The notes under the pieces are model-generated. The model was not told the DNA's origin, made no database searches, and saw only the letters and a program-made list of their open reading frames with translations. Positions 26,039 through 36,100 of a DNA stretch of 64,000 nucleotides are shown here, in pieces (within the stretch, counting starts at the first letter, position 1; every line of letters begins with the position of its first letter). The stretch comes from Aculops lycopersici (taxonomy: Eukaryota > Arthropoda > Arachnida > Trombidiformes > Eriophyidae): contig WNKI01000002.1 of the NCBI GenBank assembly GCA_015350385.1, positions 270,622 through 334,621 on the forward strand, read 5' to 3'. Both the position numbers and the translations under genes were made by a program.

Positions 26039-26044
26039 TTTATT
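26039..26044 (-). terminator. polyadenylation signal of ZP-N gene A
   Basis: AATAAA on the minus strand, about 29 bases after the stop codon. It supports gene A ending here and not splicing on into gene B. Confidence 0.55.
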
Positions 26045-26072
26045 ATTCATTAGAAGCGAGTCTATTGTTATT

Positions 26073-26798
26073 CTAAATTGACTCGCTCGATTCCTCGCCG
26101 TTCACCTGTGGCTTGTTGCTGTTGTTCGTGTTGGCCACCGAGTTGATCGACGAAATTGCTCCCGTTGAATCCGAATCTTGGCCAGAGGAGCTGGCAGTTG
26201 GCTTCCTACTTAAGGTTTGCGGTTTTCTTCCAACAACCAAGTCGCCGACAGTTAGACGACACATGACATTTTTGGCCAAATCAGTTCCAGTTTCAAGCGA
26301 TTGGTGAAATCTAATAAAGAGTGTGTTTACAATGCTACTGTTGACGCTATCCCATTGAGTGTCGCACTTGGTGGCATTATGTTGCACTTTCAACTCATAA
26401 TATTGCTGCCCATTTCCAGTCAATTTACAATCCGTCGTCTCCAGTTTACCTGCCGAAATGATTCCATTAAAGGGTTTGCTAAAGTTTAGCTTGATAACTG
26501 TTTTATCACGCGAACAATCGAGCTGAACACGAGCCTGTGGCGAGACAAACTCCCTCTCGTGCACCAAGCTATCCGTGGAGTTTGCTGAATTTGCTTGCCG
26601 TTTGCTGTTCACGTTCGAGGGTCGAAATTGAGTTAGCGGCTTCTTGGGTTTAACGGCATCGCCGCAATCGACTTTTTCGAGGAGGAGGGTTGACAATAGG
26701 AGTAGACTTGAGACTATTAATATTGATTTGAATTTTTTACTGAGCATTTGCATAGGCTCACTCCTGGCCACAGATTTAGTTGAGATCCTATTTTGCAT
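26073..26798 (-). CDS. secreted protein with a lone ZP-N domain (gene A)
   Basis: A 241-residue protein from one exon. Residues 24-44 are a hydrophobic signal sequence. Starting at Met18 instead of Met1 would give a more canonical signal peptide. Residues about 91-185 match the N-terminal half of a zona pellucida domain: four cysteines (95, 124, 145, 180), a KPFNGIISAG segment like the PF-G-I--G signature of arthropod ZP proteins, and RFHQSLETGTD before the last cysteine. No ZP-C, furin site or C-terminal membrane anchor follows, only a Ser/Asn-rich tail. Full ZP proteins need both halves to assemble, so this may be a modulator or a matrix component of unusual design (inference). A donor-like CAG-GTGAAC near 26106 exists, but the nearby AATAAA favours an unspliced end. 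Its neighbour at 24120-25151 looks related. Confidence 0.78.
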   Translation of the reverse strand: MQNRISTKSVARSEPMQMLSKKFKSILIVSSLLLLSTLLLEKVDCGDAVKPKKPLTQFRPSNVNSKRQANSANSTDSLVHEREFVSPQARVQLDCSRDKTVIKLNFSKPFNGIISAGKLETTDCKLTGNGQQYYELKVQHNATKCDTQWDSVNSSIVNTLFIRFHQSLETGTDLAKNVMCRLTVGDLVVGRKPQTLSRKPTASSSGQDSDSTGAISSINSVANTNNSNKPQVNGEESSESI

Positions 26799-27750
26799 CT
26801 TGTGTTGGTGGTGGTGGTGGTTGTTGCGGTTGCGATTTTGGTTCGGGTATCTAGATTGATACTAGAACTGAGTATCAATCTTTGGGAATTGAATCTGATC
26901 GAAGAACTAGAAATAGACGACAAATTGATACAAAGAAGAGAGAGAGAGAGAGAGAGTAAGTCACATCTTGCAAGGCGACAAAGCAGAAGCTCTGCGCCGA
27001 ACACCTGTAGCCCAGTTACGGGGTTGCTAGCGTCAGGTAAGTGGCACATTAACACACTGAACTCAACTAAATTTCGCTGAGTGAGTGAGTGAGTGCCAAC
27101 TCGTTGATGGCACTCACTCGCTCGGCGAGGCGACATGACCAGCTTTTAGCGACTCCACATCAGATTGCAGGTAACTTGGCGTCGATGTCAAGATCAAGTT
27201 CGCCGCTAGCTAAGTGCCGGGTGAGCAACTAGTGCTGCTGTTGGTTGTTTTGGTGGAAGTTGTTGTTGCCACCATTGGAACCAGCTAAGTGAGCCCAAGA
27301 GACTCAACACTATCAGATGAGTCAATGTCAAGCCAAATTTAGATATCAAGCTCAATGGGGGAAAATGAAGGGATAGAGAAAAAGTCAAGAAAAGGGAAAC
27401 TGGAAACTTTCTTCTCATTCCATCGCATGCTATTTCAATTCTCGAACGATGAGACTCAACATCAACGAGTGTCAGCTAAGTGGCTGGTGGTGTTTAATGT
27501 TCTCCTTAGATCTACAATCAAAGAAGAATTGAGTGGGTTAATAATAACAATATAATAATGATAATCTAGAAGTTCAGTGGAGAGAGGTAGAGTGCCGCAA
27601 GTGGGAGTGGCACTCTCATTCTCGCTCTCCTGTGGCATCCTCTAAGCGGCTTATGGTGTAAGTGTTCATGAAATGAGGTGGTAACTTTATGAGTGATTGA
27701 GTGGGTGAGTTAATGTTACTTGAGTCCATGATTGAGCATCTGGTGGTTAA
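26799..27750. other. intergenic region between ZP-N gene A and the C2 protein gene
   Basis: No coding sequence seen. It includes a (GA)n repeat at 26936-26956 and GTGGTGGTGG words near both ends. A minus-strand ATTAAA at 27493-27498 may be the polyadenylation signal of the gene ending at 27751 (weak). Confidence 0.5.
26936..26956. repeat. (GA)n dinucleotide repeat
   Basis: About ten GA units in the 5' flank of ZP-N gene A. Confidence 0.9.
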
Positions 27751-29040
27751 TTAATTTATCACGTTGCTAGTGGTGGTGGTGGTGGTGCCGTTGTGGTTAT
27801 GAAGTTGATAGTTGTTTGCTTGGCTGTTGAGAGTCGTCGTCGCCATCGCCGTCATAGTTGCCTGCTGCTGGGGTGCTGTTTGGTTGTTGGCCACCAGCGG
27901 CGCCAGCTGCCTGAGTCTCAGCTCACCGTAAACCCAAATGTTTGGCTTCAAAAGCATCTGATTCCACAAACGAGACTCGCGTTCGGTGCACAATTGGCCA
28001 TTGATCTCGGTGGTTTCATTGTTGGCATTGTCCATGGGTCGATTGCGCAACAGAGTGGCGCCGCTTCCGTTCGAACTTAGGGACAAATCGGCACCACCTG
28101 TTGCTGTTGTCGAGTCGGTGCCACTTGTTCGCTTGTTGTCACCATTACTACTACTGCTAGTGGCGCGACACAAACGAATGCTGCCCAGTAGCTCGTTGGT
28201 GTGACTAACCAGAATTGAGTCTCGATTGTAAAGATGAATTTCAATCGCTTGACTTCCTAGCTGACTAAGTTTTAACGAATGAAAGATACACTTGTGATCC
28301 CAACGAGGATTAACGGTTCGCTTCAAAATGGGCGTCTTCTGTTTCGCCACTCGCTGGCCCTGGGCCGATAGGAGGTAGCACTTGCAGTATGGATTTGGTA
28401 GCGATCCACTAGGCGGCGGCTGCACCACCTGTTGCTCTCGCTGACCTGAGATCTTGAAGTTGCTTGGCTGACTCGAGGGATCGCCTGGTGCCGCTGGCAA
28501 GGAGGCTAGCTTGTTGGCGACTGCGGACAGCGGCGATTCGAACCCGGCAATATTATGGGCCTCCTTGATGAGAACGTGCAGCTCACCCTCGATATTTTGG
28601 GCCCGCTGCGCCGTTGTCGACAAGTCGCGGCCGTCGGGCACGAACTTGAGTGCCACAAAGAGTTGGCCTGTAATTAGAGCCTTCGACGAAGCGTTCAACT
28701 CAGCCACTGGCCCCAAAATGACGTTCATGATATTGGACACCTGATGTTGTTGCTGCTGCTCATTTTGTTGCATTTGCAATCCGCCAGGTGGAAGGCCTAC
28801 GGCTGACGTTAGCCTCGCGGCTTTAAGCTGGAACTCGTTGAAATCGACCACTCGCTTGGTGGTAACGCTCGCAGTTGTCTGAGTTTCGGGGGCATTCTCG
28901 CTGGCCGACTGCACCGCCACCTGGCGTCCGTTAGCTTGGCGGGCTCCGTTCATTGGCAAGGTGGCGCTCCGATCAGCTAGGCCAACCCTCGCCGATGTTT
29001 GACCACCTTGGCCAACTGCTTTATGCGTCTGAGGAATGAG
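27751..29040 (-). CDS. btsz: btsz-like exon 5 (linker, C2B and tail)
   Basis: Acceptor AACTTACAG, phase 0, stop TAA at 27751-27753. It opens with a linker of about 120 residues. C2B then follows, with GQLFVALKFVP, GELHVLIKEAHNIAG, NPYCKCYLL and NPRWDHKCIF. About 40 extra residues interrupt C2B between its first strands and the NPYCK strand. After LGSIRLC there are Ser/Thr-rich segments, a WNQMLLKPNIWVYGELRL strand and a Thr-rich tail. Confidence 0.88.
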   Translation of the reverse strand, partial: LIPQTHKAVGQGGQTSARVGLADRSATLPMNGARQANGRQVAVQSASENAPETQTTASVTTKRVVDFNEFQLKAARLTSAVGLPPGGLQMQQNEQQQQHQVSNIMNVILGPVAELNASSKALITGQLFVALKFVPDGRDLSTTAQRAQNIEGELHVLIKEAHNIAGFESPLSAVANKLASLPAAPGDPSSQPSNFKISGQREQQVVQPPPSGSLPNPYCKCYLLSAQGQRVAKQKTPILKRTVNPRWDHKCIFHSLKLSQLGSQAIEIHLYNRDSILVSHTNELLGSIRLCRATSSSSNGDNKRTSGTDSTTATGGADLSLSSNGSGATLLRNRPMDNANNETTEINGQLCTERESRLWNQMLLKPNIWVYGELRLRQLAPLVANNQTAPQQQATMTAMATTTLNSQANNYQLHNHNGTTTTTTSNVIN

Positions 29041-30137
29041 CTGTAAGTTTTTGAGTGTTTTTTTGATATGTTGATTTGCATACATGTTTTGGTATAGATT
29101 TTTGATAGACAAGAAGAGGGGAAGACGATTAACATTTAGATTGTTAGCTGGCTGATATCTAAGACGTTGGCCAGATGATTTAGTTGTTTCAAGTTGTTTT
29201 TTATCAGCTTGGTTCAGTTTAGTTTGGTTTAGATGAGACGAGATGATATTCAAGCGCAACAAGTGGAAATATTATTGAGAGATCCACCCGATTGACAGGT
29301 GAGTCGAGTCAAGTCAATGTTTCGCTGTGCCCCTGAAACACTTGACAGTCACCTGTTTGTGTGATACCATCACTCACTCAACTCTAGAGATTTGTCCATA
29401 GACCAGCGCAATTTTACTGTGGCTAGTGCAATCAACTTTCAAGTTAGATGAGTAAAGGTAAAGAGAGTATAAGACAAGAAATATAACATAAGATTTGGGA
29501 TACTTACGCGTTCACCGAGCGGATACCATCTGGCTGAAGTTGACTGGCACATCTCGGTGCTCAGTAATTGTTGGCGCACTTGAATCAGAGGTAACAGGAG
29601 CTCACCCAGGAACTCGTTGCGTCCAAGCCGATCCTTATGCCAAACACTTAGCCACAAAATCTTGCCATCAAATTCATGCAACTCCAATGGGCCAAAGGTA
29701 AAGCGTTCGTCAAATTTTGGATTCAAATCGGCGCGCTTCACGCTCGACTTTCGCTTGCCGCTCTTCGTCTTGTCGGGCAACAGGTAGAGTTTGACATAAC
29801 TGGTGGTTGTGAAATTTGCGTGGAAGTGTTTCAATTTTTAGGTTAGTTTGGTTTGGTTAGGTTAGGTTGTTTTTGCTTTGGTTTAGTCTTGGACAAATCT
29901 TATCAATTCCAATTGGCTAGTTGTAATAAATTTGGTAGCCTAGTCTTTTGATACATAGAACGAGAGAGACGGGTATCTTTAAATTTAAGTTGAAAGTCAT
30001 GAGCATCCACTTTAAACTTATTAACCTCATTAACGAAAATCGCTGTTGCTGCTACTTTTGTCACTCGTTTAATGGGCTAGTTGCAAATCCATTCACGACA
30101 TTTCTTTAAGTAAAGTGGCTGCAACAAGTGTGTCTAA

Positions 30138-30174
<37 letters not shown>

Positions 30175-33100
30175 ACGACCTGATGAATGGACACGAAAGA
30201 ATTCAATTTGTGAGGCGCGCGGTTCAATCTCTCACTTGGCCGCCAGTTTTTAGGCCAGAGCTTTGCAGCACAACCATGGCTTTAGTCTAGTGGAATGAGA
30301 GCAACTCAAATGGAAATAGGAATTCCTCTTCGAATTGATCGAACAACAAATAACTCAAATTCCACAAACATAGGTAAGTGGCATCAGGAATTTGGTAGAG
30401 AAAAATATCGGATTGGTGGGAGTCGATGAGGCAAGGATGAAAGAGTTGGCTGGTGGTTTCAATCCAACTCCATTGAACGGCATCAACAGGTAAAGGGAGA
30501 GAGAATAACGGGATACCAACGAGTGGCCAGATGATTGAGAGAAAGAGAAACTAAATGAGAAAAGAATTTAAGAGCAAGCTTTACACTCAACACTGGAAAC
30601 TTGCTCATAATTTTTTCCAAGTTGGAGACGAGAAATGTAATCAGTGAGCATCAGCAACTTAGAGTTTAGCAAACTACTATCACTAGTAAATAAAAGACCA
30701 ACTCTCTCGCGTGTCCTTAGCGCGTCTCGCGCTGATGACCTCCATTCATTTCACTAGCCCGGGAGTCCGCTTTCTGCCAGAGAAAGAGAGAAAGAAAACA
30801 GGTGGTCGCTAGCTGGGCAAAAGCGAACGCGCGACAGTCGTTCGTATCGGAAGCTAGCAGAATTCCACCTACAGGTGAGGCGACAAGTGGTTCTGCATAA
30901 CTGCAAGCCAGGTGTCAGGGGCAGTGGTAGCCGCAACGGCAGCTGGAAATTAGACAGATACACCGGCAGAGACAACTAAGATCAACATTCCAGATTTGAT
31001 TGTGGTTTGAATTGCTCCCATTGCAACGGCGCACAAGTATGGGGAACATATAAAAACAAACCAAGATTAGAATTGGTCACAGAAAAGAAGGATTAAGCCT
31101 TCGCGAGTTAGTTAGCTAGCTGGCTAGCCTTACGATCGGTAAATTTGGCGTAACTACCGCAAAGTCAGTGGCAATTCGAATGGTGGAATAGAATACGAAC
31201 GACGAGCCGACCGAGTGAGAAAGTGCTACACAATCAATCTTAGAATTGCCGAGTCACAACAGTAGCAAAAAAGCGAGAAAAGACATTTGTTGATGCGGCA
31301 AACCGATCAAGCGAGTGGCTGGCTGGCTCGCCGTTTGCGCAGTATGTAATCAATCTGCAGCCAGTCAACCACCGACTGCTCACCTCTTTACCTGCCCACG
31401 AGATTTTGGTGGGCAGTTAAAGAGGCAGCTTTGATGTCTGGCTTGTGCTTGGGTATCGGAATCCAAGAGGCTAAAATCAATCACTCGGCATTTGGAAATA
31501 AGAAGAAAACACTTTCAGTTGTGTTCATTGATTTGCTTTCGAGTTTGCAGAAAAACTTGCGAGCAGCAAGCAAACAAGCAATCAAAGTTAAAACTGACAA
31601 CAACAACAACCTGTTGCTCGTATCGCGGCGCGGGTATTGATTCCCTCTTCCGGCATTCAGTCAATGGCCGCTCGCCACCTGTTGCTGCTGTCTGTGTACA
31701 TTTGCAACCACTTCAGGTAAAATCACTTGGCGGATTATAAATTCAATCAACTAGACAAACTTGAATCATTTGTTTGCCTCCTAAGCGAATGTAGTCACAT
31801 CTGATGACGAAAGCGGAAGGCTCGCTCCACCCGAGTTGTGTTCCGAGTTACTATGTGGTACAAAGTAACACATGGTAAATAGTAGGTAGTAATAATGAGA
31901 AAAAACGCATAGCGGGAGATAAACTTACGGATTGCTTGTGGTTCGTCGCTTGCTAACTGGCGCCAGTTGGCTGCATTGCAACAGGTGGACAGTTAGCGAT
32001 CCAGATTTTGCAAAGTACGCGATGTCCAGTTCAACTTGGCCGCTCACTTGCACTGTGGCTGCGCTTGCGGTTACCTGTTTGTGTTTTTGTTTGGTTCATA
32101 AGATATATTTTTAGTTGGTTGGTTGGTTGGTGGCGAAAGGAGAAAGGAGAATATGTAACCATCGGGTTAGTGGGACGATCTTTAGTGAGTTATTTTTATT
32201 TTGCTTTATTTTTTTAAACTAGCATTTAGATTTGAGAATCGTTGGTTACTAGAGCAACTGTAATAGGTTGTGAAGTAAAGGGGTGAGACTTGGAAATGTT
32301 ACATAACTTTGGAACAAAAGGGTAAGTTACGGAACCGGAGGGAAAAGTCGAGCATCGATCTAGACAAAATGCTAACAAGTGTCCGCAGAGTGCTTACACT
32401 GCAGTCAGAATTTTTCAGCAAGGCGATCGAGAATCTAGATGGCGACGGCGTCCAGGACATAATGGTAATGAGCGACAACGCTGAAGGACTGCGACGTCTC
32501 ACAAGTCAGTCGCAGTCTCGCGACTATCCTGGTTTCGAGATGGAGAGAGAGAGAGATTGTTATGCAACTTTTGTTAGCTTTCCATCTCTGCCAGCAAACT
32601 CAACAGCACACACTAAAGTAGACTCAAGTCAACGAGGAGAGAAAGAGAATCGTGAGAGTTGAGTTTGGCGACGAGGCGAATGGAGGCAGATGGAGAGTGC
32701 AAATGAATGAGACATCGCCGACTAAACTGATGTGAGTGTTCGCTCTCTGCTAACTCTCTGGTTAGCCGAAGGTAAGATTGACCACCACTTGTTGCAGCAG
32801 CGGCAACTTGTGCCAGCAACCGTCTCGCCATCGTCGTCGTTGGTGACTTGAATGTTCACGAATACTTAATGAAGTTTCGTTGTTGTGGGCTCGTCGTCGT
32901 TGTTGTCCATCTTTTTTGGCAAGACTCACGGTTAGCGAAATGGATCGAGCGCTTGGTCTTGGGGAAACAAATAAGCGCCATGTAAACACTTTAACTCAAA
33001 CTTTTACCATTACTTTTACTCCTGCTCTTGTGCTGAAGTATCTGTTTGCTTTAGTTTGCCAAGTTTAGTTGGCAAGTCACTCACTTGCTCCACTTGTGTG

Positions 33101-36100
33101 ACTTTCTCCAACGTCCAACGTCCACTGGCCATGGTGACGTCAGGGCCACTTGTTGTCACTCTACCACTACCCTTTCTATTGCCGTCGCTGCTGCTGCTGC
33201 TGCTGCCATGAATGACTTAGTTTTTGAGCTGTCGAAAGGAGACGACACTTCACTCTAAGTGGTCAGTTGTGGTGCTGTTCACAGACAATTCATGTGAGCA
33301 GTAGTGGCAGCAGCAGCAGCAGCAGAGGCTATGTGTAAAGCAACATAACAGCAGTAGCAGGCAACAACGACCAGCCAAGACTAATATGCATAATCAGTGG
33401 ATGTCGACAACGACGACGCTGCCAACAAGAGAAGAAGTTTTACCTGTGGGAGCCAATTAAACTCTCGCCCCTCGAGTCGGATAATGAGTCGCTTCCGCTG
33501 AGAGAGGAGCGTATGTTGTTGTTGTTGCTCTGACCAACACACAGCCGACCGGCAACAAGTGGTCGGCGCCACTTGTTGCTAGCGACCTCCGGTCATTCGA
33601 TGACCGCAAGCCCAGCCAAAGATGGCCACTGAGCTTAAGTCGATCGACCGGAAAGAATAACTCAGACTGGAGCCAGCTTACAAGTTGGAATCTGAATTCT
33701 AGTGGAGATTACAGAGCGACGAGACGACGAGACAGAGAAGAGTAGGGTTTAGAGATGAGATGAGATGAGCATCAACAAGTTGCGATGGCCATCTAGTTGC
33801 TGAGCTGCTGGCGCCATTATTCTTATTCCCTACGACTAAAATAGAAGGCTAATCTCATGCCTAGCTTCGCTTCTGTCTGGTTCTCTTCTCTTGCTTGGCT
33901 TGCTACTCACTCACTCACTCACCCTCTCGCTTACCATCTTTACTTTGCTGGCAGTCTGGCCATTCGACTGTCTAATCAGTTTGCAATTGACCTAATGATA
34001 TTAGCATTCGATTGGCTCGAATTGGTCTTGTCAGCGACGACGAGAGTGAAAAAATCGACAACAACGACGACCTGTTTCCCCCTGAGACGTGCGGCATTAC
34101 AATTGGCGTCGTCGCAGCTGCCGAAAAATTTCCGCCATCAAAGTCTCGGTCAACGATACAAGCAAGCGAGCGAACGATGGACATGCGACGAAATGAGAGC
34201 GAGACTCATCCTTATCCAACACCGCTGCCATTCTATCCGTTTGCTGGTCGCTCCCAATGGAAGCGGAGGTTAGCTCTGCGAGTAACCCATTCGGAGGGTT
34301 GGGAAACATGCAAATAATCTGCAAAAGCAACAGCAATGGCGGCGGCGAAGGCGGCAGCAGCAGTCTCGCAAACTCAAATGCTAAGCTCGACGCGCTGAGC
34401 CAAATGCAAATCCAATGCGATGGGCCAAATTAAATGCTATGAATTGAATTGCACCAGAATTGAGCTCTCGTCGTGGCTGTTGGCTGACGCTGCTATTGCG
34501 AGTGTCGCTGCTTACGTATTCTCTTGGCGGTTAGTTGGATTGAATCGGGCTGAGGGATGACGTTTGGTAGACAGCAAACTGCGCCACCAACGAGAAAATC
34601 AATCAATTCAAATAGGGATTTCGTGTGGAGGCAAATTGAATTTACAGTTATGCTAACAAGATTAGCGCATCGTTTAGCTGGTCATTTTTCATTCGCAGAA
34701 ATCTTGCGAATAAAAAGACGAGTTTGCCGGCCGCCACCGCCACCACAACTACCTGCTTGGTCTAGCTGGAAGAGTCTAACCAAAGCTGCCGTGCTATCAC
34801 CTCAACCTCGTCGGCGTCGTGTGTGTGGCTGAAATTTGGGCACAGTTGAATATTTCCATCGAATATTTCCATTTAGCTGCCAACCGGAAGTTGCGACTCG
34901 CACACTGGAACACGAAGCCGCTCCAGCCACATGAGGCAGCTCTCTCGCAAGTCAGCTCATAGCTGAGGGGCTAAACGTCAGAGCGGCAAGAGGCGGAGCG
35001 TGAAACTTGAAACTTACCTCGGGCTTTGGCTGAGCCGATTTGCCATTGAGTGTTCGAGATCCATTAGCGTGGTTTTGTCCATTTGTTGACGCCGCTGTGG
35101 TGGATTGCGAAGGATGGTAAAAAGTTTTTTTGTTAGTTGGGTTACGGAGTAAGCTTGGTCTGAGTATTTGAACGCAACTGGTTGCGATTTGAGTTTCTCT
35201 TGTCTGGCTAGTCCTCCTGCTTCCATTCTGAAACTCGCCGAATTTCCAAAGTCCAGCCGTCGACCTTAACATTGGACTATGGAGGTGGCGGCGGCGACTT
35301 TAAATTTCACGGTAATTATCCAAACTTTCCGTGTCAAGCTGAAATTACAGAAAGGAAGCGGCAATTGCAAAGTCGTGGTATGACAGCAACAGCAACAGCA
35401 ACAAGGTAAACATTCGTCTCGTCCTGTCTTTTTGGCCGAAATCTTGAGGCAGCTAAGAGAGAAGACGAAGGGGCACCACTTGTTGCGTAAGAGTCTATCC
35501 TTCTTACGAGCGACATGAGAAGGCGATCGCTTGGGAGCATACTAAAAATAAAAGATCTGCGGTAAGATTTGAACGAGGCTTTCGTGCAGTTGGGTGCCTC
35601 TAGTTGGAGTTGGAGTCGGTCAGCTCTGCGGCATCCACAACAAGTGGTCGGTCGGTTAGTTGGTTGGTCTGGCGACCACTTGTTGTAGGAGCGGCGAGCA
35701 AGTGGTTGGTTTGCTCGTCCGCCGGGCGCCCGCCCGCCTGCTCGCAGTAATCAGTGAGCGGGAAAAGGTGGCTGAGAGGTTCGAGTTGGAGGCAGGAGAA
35801 ACCATAACTCGAAATAACTACGAACAGAATAAAACAGAACACAATACAATGCGGCGCCGGCGTCGGCGGCAACAAACCGAAAGATAATATCACTTTCGGT
35901 CGAGCGGCTTCTAGCTTGCCAACTGGCCAGTTTGCTTAGGAGCACAGTAAAGTCAAGTCACTAACTCAAATTACAATGACTTCGATGGGGAGGAGTGAGA
36001 AATAATAAAGCGACGAGGGGATTTTAGTGGCGCTTCAAGTTGCTGCAACTGCGGCCACAAAAAGTTGAACGTCAATGGTGAATACGATGAACTTTCAACT

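Noticed and set aside
24120..26798. Joining the two ZP-N ORFs into one gene through the donor-like site near 26106
   Set aside because: Gene A has its own stop and a nearby AATAAA, and gene B begins with its own membrane anchor after an ATG. No convincing acceptor lies between.
35281..35339. Possible alternative terminal exon of the C2 gene after a good acceptor near 35339
   Set aside because: With the phase-1 donor of exon 1 it meets a stop at once. Other phases give only short unrelated peptides.
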